From the NCBI RefSeq assembly GCF_017872555.1, contig NZ_JAEDOX010000001.1:620001-684000 (forward strand): a stretch of DNA of 64,000 nt. The letters are read 5' to 3'. Shown one piece after another: positions 47,201-56,662 of this stretch. The position numbers were made by a program, and so were the translations under genes. Origin of the DNA: Ruegeria sp. HKCCSA071. Its GTDB lineage: Bacteria; Pseudomonadota; Alphaproteobacteria; Rhodobacterales; Rhodobacteraceae. Every line of letters begins with the position of its first letter. The first letter of the stretch is position 1. A model generated the notes under the pieces. It was not told where the DNA came from, searched no databases, and saw nothing but the letters and a program-made list of their open reading frames with translations.

Positions 47201-47521
47201 ATGACCACATTCGACGAACGTGAAGCCGCGTTTGAAAGCAAATTCGCCCATGACGAAAAGATGCAGTTCATCGCACGGATGCGCCGCAACCGCTTTATGG
47301 CTGTCTGGGCGTCCGCGCTGAAGGGCGAAACTGTTGAACAGGCACGGAAATACGGCCAGGAACTGGTTCATACCGACCTGCAGCATGTCGGTGAGGACGA
47401 CGTTGTTGAGGCGGTCAAGACCTACCTGGGTGATCTTGCGGATGAAGCCACGATCCGTTCGAAAATGGCCGAGCTTCTGGTTGAGGCCAAAGAACAGGTG
47501 ATGGTGGAAAGCGAGCACTGA
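47201..47521 (+). CDS. DUF1476 protein, F1-ATPase inhibitor zeta subunit-like
   Basis: 106-aa helical protein. In Paracoccus denitrificans the DUF1476 member is the zeta subunit, which stops ATP hydrolysis by F1FO-ATPase. Seen: MTTFDEREAAFESKFAHDEK at the start (the inhibitory N-terminus), RRNRFMAVWASALKG and VEAVKTYLGDLADEATIR. The start at 47201 lies 66 bases into the open frame and is the family start. The next hairpin is a strong terminator, so it is probably a single-gene transcript. Confidence 0.9.
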   Translation: MTTFDEREAAFESKFAHDEKMQFIARMRRNRFMAVWASALKGETVEQARKYGQELVHTDLQHVGEDDVVEAVKTYLGDLADEATIRSKMAELLVEAKEQVMVESEH

Positions 47522-47572
47522 TTGCCTGAAATGCAAAATTCATGATCTTCATGAGTTTTATGAAATTGATTT

Positions 47573-47613
47573 GACGCCCTGGTCATGAGACACGGGGCGT
47601 CTCTGTTTTTTTT
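47573..47613 (+). terminator. Terminator of the DUF1476 gene
   Basis: GACGCCC (47573-47579) and GGGCGTC (47595-47601) form a 7-bp stem with a 15-base loop, then TCTG and eight T. It lies 52 bases after the stop. Confidence 0.8.
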
Positions 47614-47646
47614 GCAGCGTTTTTACGCTTTTTCTGGAATAACCCT

Positions 47647-48660
47647 ATGACAAACGCGCTGAGCAAACTTCTGGACACCAAAGACGCCATCCTTACGGAC
47701 GGTGCGACCGGGACCAATTTATTTAACATGGGCCTGCAGTCAGGTGACGCGCCTGAGCTGTGGAATGTGGATGCTCCGGACAAGATCAGAGCGCTTTACA
47801 AGGGGTCCGTCGACGCGGGCAGCGACCTGTTTCTGACCAATACGTTTGGGGGTACTGCCGCGCGTCTGAAACTGCATGATGCACAGAACCGCGTGGGCGA
47901 GCTGAACCGTATCGGCGCAGAACTTGGACGTGAAATCGCGGACAAAGCCGGGCGCCCTGTAGTCGTGGCCGGATCTGTTGGACCCACCGGCGAGATTATG
48001 GAACCGGTCGGCAGCCTGTCGCATTCCGAAGCGGTTGAAATGTTCCATGAACAAGCCGAGGCTTTGAAAGCGGGCGGAGTTGACGTTCTTTGGGTAGAAA
48101 CCATCAGCGCACCAGAGGAATTCCGCGCAGCAGCCGAGGCCTTTGCACTGGCCGACATGCCCTGGTGCGGCACGATGAGCTTTGACACGGCCGGGCGCAC
48201 GATGATGGGTGTCACCTCGGCCGATCTTGCGCTTTTGGTTGAAACCTTGCCAAACCCACCGATCGCTTTTGGGGCCAATTGTGGTACCGGCGCGTCGGAT
48301 ATCCTGCGCACGGTTCTGGGTTTTGCAGCGCAAGGCACCGAGCGCCCGCTGATCTCAAAGGGCAATGCGGGCATTCCGAAATACGTGGATGGCCATATCC
48401 ACTATGACGGGACACCCGAACTGATGGGTCGGTATGCCACCATGGCGCGGGATTCGGGCGCAACAATCATCGGCGGGTGCTGCGGGACCATGCCCGATCA
48501 TCTGCGCAAAATGCGCGAAGCGCTGGATACCACTTCGCGCGGCGAGCGTCCGACACTGGATCAGATCACCGAGGCACTGGGGCCGTTTTCGTCGGCTTCG
48601 GACGGAACCGAGGGAGACGCAGGCCCCGAACGCCGCACGCGTCGCCGTCGCCGCGCCTAA
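47647..48660 (+). CDS. bmt: Betaine-homocysteine S-methyltransferase
   Basis: 337-aa pterin-independent homocysteine methyltransferase. N-terminal LTDGATGTNLFNMGLQSGDAPELWN and the three zinc cysteines in FGANCGTG and GGCCGTMPDHL mark the family. It moves a methyl from glycine betaine (or a sulfonium such as DMSP) to homocysteine, giving methionine and dimethylglycine. A C-terminal tail is very Arg-rich (RRTRRRRRA), which is unusual for the fold. The mRNA is separated from DUF1476 by a terminator. Confidence 0.88.
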   Translation: MTNALSKLLDTKDAILTDGATGTNLFNMGLQSGDAPELWNVDAPDKIRALYKGSVDAGSDLFLTNTFGGTAARLKLHDAQNRVGELNRIGAELGREIADKAGRPVVVAGSVGPTGEIMEPVGSLSHSEAVEMFHEQAEALKAGGVDVLWVETISAPEEFRAAAEAFALADMPWCGTMSFDTAGRTMMGVTSADLALLVETLPNPPIAFGANCGTGASDILRTVLGFAAQGTERPLISKGNAGIPKYVDGHIHYDGTPELMGRYATMARDSGATIIGGCCGTMPDHLRKMREALDTTSRGERPTLDQITEALGPFSSASDGTEGDAGPERRTRRRRRA

Positions 48661-48666
48661 CGTTTA

Positions 48667-49443
48667 TCAACGCCCTTCGAATTTCGGAGGGCGTTTTTCC
48701 ATGAACGCCACCACGCCTTCTGCAAAATCCCGCGACCGGCCACATTCACCTTGAAGATGCGCTTCGGTCGCAAGCTGCTGCTGCAATGTGTTTTCATACG
48801 TCCCGCGAATGGCACGTTTGATCGCGCCATAGGCGGCAGTTGGACCTTTGGCTAGATACTCTGCCCTTTTGTGCCAATGTGCAGCGAACGCATCATCGGG
48901 CACAGCTTCCCAGATCATACCCCATTCTTCGGCCTGTCGGGCGCTGATCTTGTCAGCAAACAAGGCGGCCCCCATCGCTTTGGCCAAGCCCATCTGGCGC
49001 GGCATGAACCAGGTGCCCCCGGCATCGGGCAGCAGACCAATACGCGCAAAGGCCTGTAGGAAATACGCACTCTCAGTCGCAATAACCACATCCGCACACA
49101 GCGCAAGATTGGCCCCTGCCCCCGCAGCAGGTCCGTTCACAGCTGCAATCGTCGGAACCGGACAGCTGTGGATGGTTTCCAGCATCGGCTCGTATTCGTC
49201 GCGCAATGACCGTTCCAGATCGATCTTGCCAGTTGATGATGCATCGCCCAGATCCTGCCCGGAACAAAACGCCGGCCCTGCCCCGGTGATAACGATACAG
49301 CGCGCCTTAACCGCGGCGTCTTTCATCGCGTGGGTAATCTCTGCCCGCATCCGAGTGGTCAGCGCGTTCATCTTGTCCGGCCTGTTCAGGGTTAGAACCG
49401 CCAGACCGTCCGATATGTCCAATAGAACCGTTTCGTAATTCAT
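48667..49443 (-). CDS. Enoyl-CoA hydratase/isomerase, PaaG-like
   Basis: 258-aa crotonase-fold protein. TLNRPDKMNALT, the oxyanion-hole segment GPAFCSGQDLGDAS, CALCADVVIATESA and AFARIGLLPDAGGTWFMPR are close to PaaG (2-(1,2-epoxy-1,2-dihydrophenyl)acetyl-CoA isomerase); the SGQDL stretch and the Asp in LLPDAGG support isomerase activity. DmdD, the methylthioacryloyl-CoA hydratase of the DMSP pathway, belongs to the same superfamily but I see nothing that favours it. The start at 49443 is the family start. Confidence 0.82.
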   Translation of the reverse strand: MNYETVLLDISDGLAVLTLNRPDKMNALTTRMRAEITHAMKDAAVKARCIVITGAGPAFCSGQDLGDASSTGKIDLERSLRDEYEPMLETIHSCPVPTIAAVNGPAAGAGANLALCADVVIATESAYFLQAFARIGLLPDAGGTWFMPRQMGLAKAMGAALFADKISARQAEEWGMIWEAVPDDAFAAHWHKRAEYLAKGPTAAYGAIKRAIRGTYENTLQQQLATEAHLQGECGRSRDFAEGVVAFMEKRPPKFEGR

Positions 49444-49519
49444 GAAGACTTTTCCCCTCGCGCCACGTGTTTCAGCACATTTACTTGTCCGGGCAGGATG
49501 GGAAAAGCAGAACCAAACG

Positions 49520-49975
49520 TCAGTCTTCAAGAATCTGGCGAAGGCGTTCCTGTTCTTCCGCGCTTAGAGCTTCGGTTTCACCCGAAACCTGCGCCTTAGC
49601 GCGCGTGCGAAGAAAGTTCAGCCCGACTACGGCAGCGATCAGCAACATGATCGGCCCGGCAAGCCACAACAGCAGGTTCGAGCCGTTGGTGGTCGGCTTG
49701 AGCAGGACATATTCGCCGTAGCGGTCAACGATAAACGCGACGGCCTCTTCGTCGGTGTCACCCGCAACCAACCGTTCGCGTAAAAGCAGACGCAGATCGC
49801 GCGCCAGTTCAGCGTTGCTTTCGTCAATGCTTTCATTGCGACATACCAGACAGCGCAATCCAACACTCAGGTCGCGCGCCCGCTGCTCCAGAACAGGGTC
49901 GTCCAGGACCTCGTCAGGTTGTACCGCAAACACCGGCGCTGCAAGCAACATCAGGATTAGAACAAGGCGTCTCAT
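49520..49975 (-). CDS. ccmH: Cytochrome c maturation protein CcmH
   Basis: 151 aa. Signal peptide to about residue 18, the redox motif LRCLVCRN (C42, C45) in the periplasmic domain and one membrane helix near 100-120. It reduces the apocytochrome heme-binding cysteines and works with CcmF. It overlaps ccmF by four bases. The last segment is acidic (EALSAEEQERLRQILED). Confidence 0.95.
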   Translation of the reverse strand: MRRLVLILMLLAAPVFAVQPDEVLDDPVLEQRARDLSVGLRCLVCRNESIDESNAELARDLRLLLRERLVAGDTDEEAVAFIVDRYGEYVLLKPTTNGSNLLLWLAGPIMLLIAAVVGLNFLRTRAKAQVSGETEALSAEEQERLRQILED

Positions 49976-51936
49976 TCCGCAGGTACTCCGCCAGCTGGTG
50001 TTTTTCGCGCACCTGCGGCGACGCGGAACCGCCTGTCGCTCAGGCTAAGGACACCGCCGAGCGCCATCAGAATACATCCACCCCAGATCCAGTTCGCCAA
50101 AGGCTTGATATAGGTTCGCATGACCCAGCCGCCATCTGCCTGCTGATCCCCGATGACGACGTAAAGATCACCAAGAAAACGATAGTCAATCGCGGCCTCG
50201 GTCGTCGGCATGCGCGCAACGGGATAATCCCGTTTCTCGGGATGCAGCGTTCCAATGGCGCGACCGCCCTTTTCCACCAGAACATCAGCCGTGGTTGAAA
50301 AATAGTTCGGCCCCTGAACCCGTCGCACGTCCTGCAACGTCAGTGTGAACTGACCTACTTCGAACGGCTGGTTCAGCTGCGCCACACGGATATCTTCCGC
50401 CTCCCATGCGGTCAGACCGGCAATCGCAAAGATCGCCACCCCAAGGCCGGTATGGGCAACTGCCTTACCCCAATCGGCGCCTGGAAGTCGGATCAGACGT
50501 TTGAAGCTGCCATTGCGGCCTGTTCGGCTCCACAAATCAATGGCTGCACCGAATGTGATCCATGCCCCCAGGAACAGGCCTACGGGCCCTAACGCGCTGC
50601 GGCCGGTCTGCATGGCCCAAACCAACAGCGCAATCGCCAGCGCGAGACCAAAGGCATAGCGCAGGGACCAGGCCGTTTTGCCCAGCCGACCGCGTTTCCA
50701 CGGCAGCATCGCCCCGATTGGCAGAATCAACCCCAGCAAAACCATGAACGGAGAAAACGCCGCGTTGAAAAACGGTGCCCCAACCGAAAGTTTGCGGTCA
50801 AACATCATCTCGGCCACCATCGGCCACATCGTCCCGACAAAGACGACGAAGCAACTGACCGCCAGAAGGACATTGTTCACGATCAGCGCGCTTTCGCGGC
50901 TGACCATGCCAAAAACGCCCTTGGCCTCCATCGCCTGTGCCCGCGCGGCAAACAAGGTAAGCGCGCCACCGATGAAGAAGACCAGAATGATCAGGATGAA
51001 CACTCCCCGTTCAGGATCATTGGCAAAAGCATGTACCGAGGTCAGTAGCCCTGATCGCACGATAAAGGTGCCGATGAGGGAAAATCCAAACGCGATGATT
51101 GCCAGCAGAATGGTCCAGCTTTTCAATGCTTCGCGCTTTTCCACAACTATTGCCGAATGCAACAGCGCCGCCGCCAACAGCCAGGGCATGAAGGACGCGT
51201 TTTCGACCGGGTCCCAGAACCAGAAACCGCCCCAGCCGAGTTCGTAATAGGCCCACCAGGACCCCAGCGCGATACCGATAGTCAGGAAAACCCAGGCCGC
51301 CAGCGTCCAGGGGCGCACCCAACGGCCCCATGCCGCATCGATACGCCCTTCGATCAGGGCCGCAATCGCAAAGCTGAAAGCCATGCTCAGCCCGACATAG
51401 CCGAGGTACAGAAACGGCGGATGGAAGGCCAGCCCGGGATCCTGAAGCAGCGGGTTCAGGTCGCGCCCGTCAAACGGAGCGATGGCCAGCCGGTCAAACG
51501 GGTTCGACGTTAACAGGATAAAACCGAAAAACGCCACGGCAATGGCCGATTGAACGGCCAGAACACGGGCTTTGAGTGTCGGTGGCAAGCCGCCGCCAAA
51601 GAAAGCCGCCATCGCTCCAAACAGGGTGACGATCAGCACCCAAAGCAGCATGGATCCTTCGTGGTTGCCCCATGTTCCGCTGATCTTGTACAGCATCGGC
51701 TTTGCCGTGTGGCTGTTCTCGACCACGATCCTGAGGGAAAAGTCAGAGGTTACAAACGCCCAGATCAAAGCACCAAATGCAAACGCCGTCAGCAGGAACT
51801 GCACGATGGCGGCGGGCTCTGCAAAAACCATCCAGCCGGTCCAGCGTTTTGAGGCGCCGATCAGGGGCACAACGCTTTGCACAATTGCGACAAAGAACGC
51901 GAGGATCAGGGTGAAGTGGCCAAGTTCTGTAATCAT
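49972..51936 (-). CDS. ccmF: Heme lyase CcmF
   Basis: 654-aa inner-membrane protein with about 14 helices, the size of other CcmF. The WWD-type tryptophan motif GWGGFWFWDPVENASFMPWL and the histidines of the heme-handling site identify it. It joins heme from CcmE with the apocytochrome held by CcmH. Upstream on the same strand is the GTA-type holin, 75 bases away, where ccmE would be expected. Confidence 0.95.
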   Translation of the reverse strand: MITELGHFTLILAFFVAIVQSVVPLIGASKRWTGWMVFAEPAAIVQFLLTAFAFGALIWAFVTSDFSLRIVVENSHTAKPMLYKISGTWGNHEGSMLLWVLIVTLFGAMAAFFGGGLPPTLKARVLAVQSAIAVAFFGFILLTSNPFDRLAIAPFDGRDLNPLLQDPGLAFHPPFLYLGYVGLSMAFSFAIAALIEGRIDAAWGRWVRPWTLAAWVFLTIGIALGSWWAYYELGWGGFWFWDPVENASFMPWLLAAALLHSAIVVEKREALKSWTILLAIIAFGFSLIGTFIVRSGLLTSVHAFANDPERGVFILIILVFFIGGALTLFAARAQAMEAKGVFGMVSRESALIVNNVLLAVSCFVVFVGTMWPMVAEMMFDRKLSVGAPFFNAAFSPFMVLLGLILPIGAMLPWKRGRLGKTAWSLRYAFGLALAIALLVWAMQTGRSALGPVGLFLGAWITFGAAIDLWSRTGRNGSFKRLIRLPGADWGKAVAHTGLGVAIFAIAGLTAWEAEDIRVAQLNQPFEVGQFTLTLQDVRRVQGPNYFSTTADVLVEKGGRAIGTLHPEKRDYPVARMPTTEAAIDYRFLGDLYVVIGDQQADGGWVMRTYIKPLANWIWGGCILMALGGVLSLSDRRFRVAAGARKTPAGGVPAE

Positions 51937-52011
51937 GCCCCGGAATATACGCCGGTGCGGAACCGGGGGCCATGACCTTTAGCTTGTTCTGCACGCACAA
52001 AGTGTCGCGGG

Positions 52012-52590
52012 TCAGATACCGCGAAGCTTTCGCCAATCGTGCAGCGCCCGGTTTTCCTCGGGACGTATGACATCGCTGTTCAGCGCAGCATCCGGACCGG
52101 GATCAGCAATACCGGGGCTGTCGCTCTGCATGGTGCGCAAGGCCTCGATATTGCTTATGACCGTTGGCAGTTGCGTCATGGTTGAGCGGATATCCCGCTG
52201 AAAATCCTGCATTTTACTTTGGTGACGCGCGCCAAAGTAAAACGAAACGACCACGCCCAGCAACCACCACAAAGGCTCTGGCACCAAGGCTATGCCCTGC
52301 ATCCGTGCGGCAAACCATATTGGGTCGACCATGGCGGCAACGAACAAGCCAAGCGTTCCCAATGCCAGTGCCGGGCGCGGCAACCTGTTTACGCCGTCCA
52401 TGACACGGTCAAACAGGCCCTTCTGAGGTGCCTGAAATTCGCTACCGAACTGCAACATGGCCTGAGTTTGAACCTCGTGAGCGCGTACTGCGCTTGCTTC
52501 GGTGTTTTCACGATAGAGTTCTGCGGTTTCCTGCAAGACGTTGCGCCCGTTGCCAAACAGCAGCGCCAACACACCTGAAATCAGCCCCAT
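52012..52590 (-). CDS. GTA-type holin (3TM holin family)
   Basis: 192 aa. The N-terminal amphipathic helix MGLISGVLALLFG and two hydrophobic helices (LALGTLGLFVAAMVDP; PLWWLLGVVVSFYFGAR) match the three-transmembrane holin known from gene transfer agents of Rhodobacterales. It lets the endolysin through the inner membrane. It overlaps the endolysin gene by ten bases. The long C-terminal tail (about 125-192) is cytoplasmic and polar. Confidence 0.86.
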   Translation of the reverse strand: MGLISGVLALLFGNGRNVLQETAELYRENTEASAVRAHEVQTQAMLQFGSEFQAPQKGLFDRVMDGVNRLPRPALALGTLGLFVAAMVDPIWFAARMQGIALVPEPLWWLLGVVVSFYFGARHQSKMQDFQRDIRSTMTQLPTVISNIEALRTMQSDSPGIADPGPDAALNSDVIRPEENRALHDWRKLRGI

Positions 52591-53192
52591 GCCGCGATCC
52601 TTCTGTTAAAATCGCTGTCCGACAGGTGATAACGCGGCGAAAGGAACTCTTCCGCCCGTTTTATCCAGCCACCTTTGCCGCCTGATCGGCTACGCGCGTA
52701 TTTTCTGGATGCAGGCCGCCGATCAGCAAGGCGAAAATAGTAGTTTCGCCGCGCAATTCCGTAAGCGTCGCGCAAGACGTCAGGCTCTGGCTGCGCCGCG
52801 CTTTCGCAGGCCGCCACGGTTTGCGGCCCGATTACGCCATCCGCGGTGACGTTGAACCCCATTTCCTGTAGCAGCCGCTGAAGGATCTTCACCGCCTGCG
52901 CACCGGCATTCACATACATGTCGAAAACAGAGGCATGCAGGGTTTCGGGCAGCTCACCAATGCGCGGCTTGTCGAAATAGTGCCGCACAAAAATGTCGAC
53001 CGCTTGCCGACGGGACAATGCGCGCACATCCGCCTCGTCGACCCGTCCGTCTCCTGTCAGATCCAAGCCCAGCCTGCGCAGGGTGTGAATCGTGACCCCG
53101 AACTTGGTTGCCCCGCCCGGATCGTCGGGGTCATCAACAAAGCCCCCTTCACGGGCCACAATCTCTTTGGCAATTTGCCGAACCGTTTGCAT
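52581..53192 (-). CDS. GTA-type endolysin (glycoside hydrolase 108 family)
   Basis: 203-aa N-acetylmuramidase. Catalytic start REGGFVDDPDDPGGATKFGVT with the active glutamate near residue 15, an EF-hand-like loop LTGDGRVDEADVRALSRRQ, the helical SVFDMYVNAGAQAVKILQ segment and a C-terminal peptidoglycan-binding part (ADGVIGPQTVAA). This layout is the lysin of the Rhodobacterales gene transfer agent. No signal peptide is present, so it relies on the holin. GAGGG lies just before the start. It sits between ccmE and ccmF. Confidence 0.9.
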   Translation of the reverse strand: MQTVRQIAKEIVAREGGFVDDPDDPGGATKFGVTIHTLRRLGLDLTGDGRVDEADVRALSRRQAVDIFVRHYFDKPRIGELPETLHASVFDMYVNAGAQAVKILQRLLQEMGFNVTADGVIGPQTVAACESAAQPEPDVLRDAYGIARRNYYFRLADRRPASRKYARSRSGGKGGWIKRAEEFLSPRYHLSDSDFNRRIAAWG

Positions 53193-53310
53193 ACCACCCT
53201 CGTAACGTTAGGTGGCCACACCGTTTCCGACAGACATTAACGATTCAAAACGAAACGGAGCGCAGCATGCACCATGCACGCAACGCTCCGAAGCAGGTCC
53301 ACAGGGTTTA

Positions 53311-53757
53311 TTAGCTTTCTTCCGCGCCTTTATAGACACCTTGCTCTTTCAGAGCGTCCATGACCTCTTTCGGCATGTAGGTTTCATCGTGTTTGGCAAG
53401 AATTTCAGTCGCTTCAAAGACTCCGTTCACGTAACTGCCTGTGCCGATCATCCCCTGATTTTCCGAGAATAGATCAGGCAGGACACCTGTGAACGAGACC
53501 GGAACGCTTTCACCACCATCCGTTACAACAAAACGAATGGTTTCGCCCTGTCCGCGAATGATCGAGCCTTCTTCGACCAAGCCGCCTATCCGGAACACCT
53601 CGGTTGGTTTCGGCGGCTCGGCAATCACCTCACTGGGTGAGCGGAAAAAGTTGATCCCGTCCTGCAATGCCCAGCCAATCAACGCTGTTGCCGCCACCAA
53701 GGCAACAACTGCCACCAGAATGACTTGTACACGCCGACGTTTCTTGAGCGTTTTCAT
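53311..53757 (-). CDS. ccmE: Heme chaperone CcmE
   Basis: 148 aa. One N-terminal membrane anchor (about 10-30), an OB-fold periplasmic domain (EVFRIGGLVEEGSIIRG; VSFTGVLPDLFSENQG) and the heme-binding H123 with Y127 in LAKHDETYMP. It carries heme covalently to CcmF. It begins seven bases after argC and ends 118 bases before the endolysin start. Confidence 0.96.
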   Translation of the reverse strand: MKTLKKRRRVQVILVAVVALVAATALIGWALQDGINFFRSPSEVIAEPPKPTEVFRIGGLVEEGSIIRGQGETIRFVVTDGGESVPVSFTGVLPDLFSENQGMIGTGSYVNGVFEATEILAKHDETYMPKEVMDALKEQGVYKGAEES

Positions 53758-53764
53758 ACCATCC

Positions 53765-54793
53765 TCACGGGAAAAGCGGGGCCATCATCAGGCCCAGAGT
53801 TTCATCTTCACCTAACATCAGGTTCGCGTTCTGCAAGGCTTGCCCACTGCTACCTTTTGTCAGGTTATCCAGCGCTGCAATTGCAATTGCGCGCCGCTCA
53901 ATCCGATCCGCCACAACACCGATGTGACAGAAATTCGACCCCCGCACATGGTGGGTTGAAGGAGTCTCACCCATCGGCAGCATCTGGATGAAGGGCTCGT
54001 CCACGTAGGTTTTGGCAAGAGTTTCGTAGATGCTGTGCGGGTCACCCTTCACATAGGTTGTGGCCAGAATACCCCTGTTTGCAGGGATAAGATGCGGCGT
54101 GAACTGCACATGCACTGCCCGACCGGCAAGTTTCGAAAACTCCTGATCGAACTCGCCAAGATGCCTGTGCGTCCCTCCGACGGAATAGGCATTGCTGCCT
54201 TCGCTCAGTTCAGCGTGCAGCAAGTTTTCTTTCAGTGACCGCCCTGCCCCTGATACGGCGCATTTCAGGTCCAGAACGATATCGTCCAGATCAATGACCC
54301 CCGCAGATATCAGCGGCCGCAGAACATATTGCCCGGTTGCCGCATTGCACCCGGTGCCCGCAACAAGCCGCGCCCTCTTGATGTCTTCGCGGTAGAACTC
54401 GGTCAGACCATAAATCGCATCTTCCTGCTGTCTTAGCGCGGTATGCGGATTGCCATACCATTTTTCGTACTCGTCGGGGTCGGCCAGCCGGAAGTCGGCA
54501 GACAGATCAATGATTTTCAGGTCTTTCGGCAAATCCCGGATCACTTCCTGACTGGTCTTGTGCGGCAAGGCGCAGAAACACAGGTCGACCTGCGAAAAGT
54601 CGATCTCGGAGATTTTGCACAGATCAGGCATATCCATGTGGCGCAGATGCGGGAAAACCTGCGCCATTGTCATGCCAGCCTTACGTTCGGCGGCCAGCGC
54701 GACGATATCCATGTTCGGGTGCTCGGCGATCAGCCGCACCAGTTCAGCGCCGGTATAGCCCGAAGCGCCCAGAATTGCGATTTTATGGGTCAT
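53765..54793 (-). CDS. argC: N-acetyl-gamma-glutamyl-phosphate reductase ArgC
   Basis: Arginine synthesis, NADPH reduction of acetylglutamyl phosphate. 342 aa. N-terminal [15 protein letters not shown] for NADPH, the catalytic cysteine in [15 protein letters not shown] (about 151), and the later [14 protein letters not shown] region. It starts the run argC-ccmE on the minus strand. Confidence 0.96.
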   Translation of the reverse strand: MTHKIAILGASGYTGAELVRLIAEHPNMDIVALAAERKAGMTMAQVFPHLRHMDMPDLCKISEIDFSQVDLCFCALPHKTSQEVIRDLPKDLKIIDLSADFRLADPDEYEKWYGNPHTALRQQEDAIYGLTEFYREDIKRARLVAGTGCNAATGQYVLRPLISAGVIDLDDIVLDLKCAVSGAGRSLKENLLHAELSEGSNAYSVGGTHRHLGEFDQEFSKLAGRAVHVQFTPHLIPANRGILATTYVKGDPHSIYETLAKTYVDEPFIQMLPMGETPSTHHVRGSNFCHIGVVADRIERRAIAIAALDNLTKGSSGQALQNANLMLGEDETLGLMMAPLFP

Positions 54794-54887
54794 GTCAGAC
54801 CTCTTTCACTTGAGTGTCACATGTTTCGACCGCCGATGCGACGGCCTTGAAATAAGGGAAGCAAAGCGGCTGCGTCCTTGACCTAAG

Positions 54888-55697
54888 TCAGGCAGCCTGG
54901 AACGTGATTTGTCGTCGGAGGAATTGCGTCGCCCGGTCGCTGACAACATTGGGTTTGCCTGTTGTCAGGAAACCACTCGGGCCCTCACCCAACATGCTGG
55001 GGTGACGTTGCAGGTAATCTGCCAGACTGTCAGCAACAAGCGCACCCTGGCTGTAAACCTGCACATCTTCACCCAACGCCGCCTGAAATGCTTCGGCCAT
55101 CAACGGGTAATGCGTGCAGCCCAGAATAGCGGCCTGAGGTTCTGGCATCTTGCGTTTCAGCGCATCCACATGGCTGCGCACTAGGGCTTCGGCCAGGATC
55201 ATGTCGCCGTCTTCTATGGCATCCACAACGCCGCCACAGGCCTGTGCTTCGACATCTACACCGATAGCCCGAAACGCCAATTCACGCTGAAAGGCCCGGC
55301 TGGACACGGTGGCAGGCGTTGCAAACAATGCCACATGTTTGACGGCCACTTCGCGCGGCGGAGAATTGTCGCCCCATTGCCGTTCGGTCAGCGCCTCGAT
55401 CAACGGGACAAAAACGCCAAGAACGCGTTTGCCGCTGGGCACGCCCTCTTCCTGCATGCGCCGCAACGCTGCGGCGCTGGCCGTGTTGCAGGCCAGAATC
55501 ACCAGATTGCAACCACGCGACCACAGATCCTGAACCGCCTTGCGGGTCAGCTGATAGATATCCTCGGCATCACGCACGCCGTATGGCGCGTGTGCACTAT
55601 CTGCAAAATAAAGGAAATCAACGTCCGGCAGACGTTGCTGCGCGGCACTCAGGACGGTCAGACCGCCCAAACCGGAATCGAAGATACCTACTGCCAT
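54888..55697 (-). CDS. murI: Glutamate racemase MurI
   Basis: Makes D-glutamate for peptidoglycan. 269 aa. [13 protein letters not shown] at the start, the two catalytic cysteines in [11 protein letters not shown] and LGCTHYPLM, and [11 protein letters not shown] are all present. It is eight bases after the acyltransferase gene and probably co-transcribed with it. Confidence 0.96.
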   Translation of the reverse strand: MAVGIFDSGLGGLTVLSAAQQRLPDVDFLYFADSAHAPYGVRDAEDIYQLTRKAVQDLWSRGCNLVILACNTASAAALRRMQEEGVPSGKRVLGVFVPLIEALTERQWGDNSPPREVAVKHVALFATPATVSSRAFQRELAFRAIGVDVEAQACGGVVDAIEDGDMILAEALVRSHVDALKRKMPEPQAAILGCTHYPLMAEAFQAALGEDVQVYSQGALVADSLADYLQRHPSMLGEGPSGFLTTGKPNVVSDRATQFLRRQITFQAA

Positions 55698-55705
55698 TAG
55701 ATCCT

Positions 55706-56584
55706 TCAGGCGCGATGCCGTTCCTCAAACTCATAGCCGTAATCATAAGACTTCAACGGCGTTGGAGACAGCTCATACGTGGCTTTGCGCAGGAAATCCA
55801 TCATCTTGCGCGTATCCTTGCTGAGCGGGTCCAGAATGTCACGGCCAATCGGCTCTCCGATCACGACTTTCACCGGTGTATCAACGCGTTTCTTGAATTC
55901 TTTGATCAGCAGGCCCATCCGCAAAGTACTGTGCAGATGGCTGGCGATCTGAAACAGACGAGAGGTGTGGCCATCAAAGAAAACCGGAACAACCGTGGCA
56001 CTCGATTTAGCCACCATCCGCGCGGTAAACCCGCGCCAACCCGGATCCATGGGGTGGGAAAACGGCTTAACCCCGGTGCTGACCGTCCCGCCGGGGAAAA
56101 TGCCGATCGCCCCGCCTTCGCCCAGATAGTTGAGCGCGGTTTTTCGGGTCTCAAGGTTCAGTTGCATCGCCTCTTTCGTTTCATCAAACGAAATTGGCAA
56201 AATGATGCGATTCAGGTCTTCGGCCTTGCGAAACACCCGATGAGCCAGAATGCGGAAATCTCCCCGCGTCTCGGACAGGATATGTCCCATCATCAGGCCA
56301 TCCAGAATTCCGTAGGGATGATTGGCAATCAGGATCAGAGGACCGTCTTTCGGAATATTCGAAAGCGATCCCCCCGCCACGTCCAGAGTCAGCCCATAGC
56401 GTTCGACCATCACGGCCCAAAAGTCGCGCCCATTGGCAACGTCTTTCTCGTACCCGTCCGCGCGTTTGATCAGGCGCATACGGCCCGTCGTGTTCTCCAT
56501 CAGCTTGATAACCATCCGCCCGCCTTTGGTTTCGGCGGAATGCGCGTAGGAAATGTCGCGAACGGCATGACGACGAGAAGGCAT
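55706..56584 (-). CDS. Lysophospholipid acyltransferase family protein
   Basis: 292-aa PlsC-like enzyme. The acceptor motif NHPYGILDG is the H-x4-D form, followed by [16 protein letters not shown], the second acyltransferase motif. It could transfer acyl chains to lyso-phospholipid or to lyso-ornithine lipid (OlsA-like), which occurs in many roseobacters; the sequence does not settle this. An in-frame ATG at residue 24 is possible as the start. Confidence 0.82.
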   Translation of the reverse strand: MPSRRHAVRDISYAHSAETKGGRMVIKLMENTTGRMRLIKRADGYEKDVANGRDFWAVMVERYGLTLDVAGGSLSNIPKDGPLILIANHPYGILDGLMMGHILSETRGDFRILAHRVFRKAEDLNRIILPISFDETKEAMQLNLETRKTALNYLGEGGAIGIFPGGTVSTGVKPFSHPMDPGWRGFTARMVAKSSATVVPVFFDGHTSRLFQIASHLHSTLRMGLLIKEFKKRVDTPVKVVIGEPIGRDILDPLSKDTRKMMDFLRKATYELSPTPLKSYDYGYEFEERHRA

Positions 56585-56662
56585 ATGGGTCTCCGGTTTG
56601 CTGCCTGCAAAATAAGTGCAAGTAACAATTTTGCCTAGCTATCGTGACACGCTTGTGACGTT

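Noticed and set aside
48667-49443. DmdD (methylthioacryloyl-CoA hydratase)
   Set aside because: Same superfamily and an attractive fit to DMSP metabolism, but the motifs are closer to PaaG-type isomerases and the context is the ccm cluster.
52012-53192. Remnant prophage
   Set aside because: Only a holin and a lysin are present, both of GTA type; no integrase, terminase, capsid or tail gene lies nearby.
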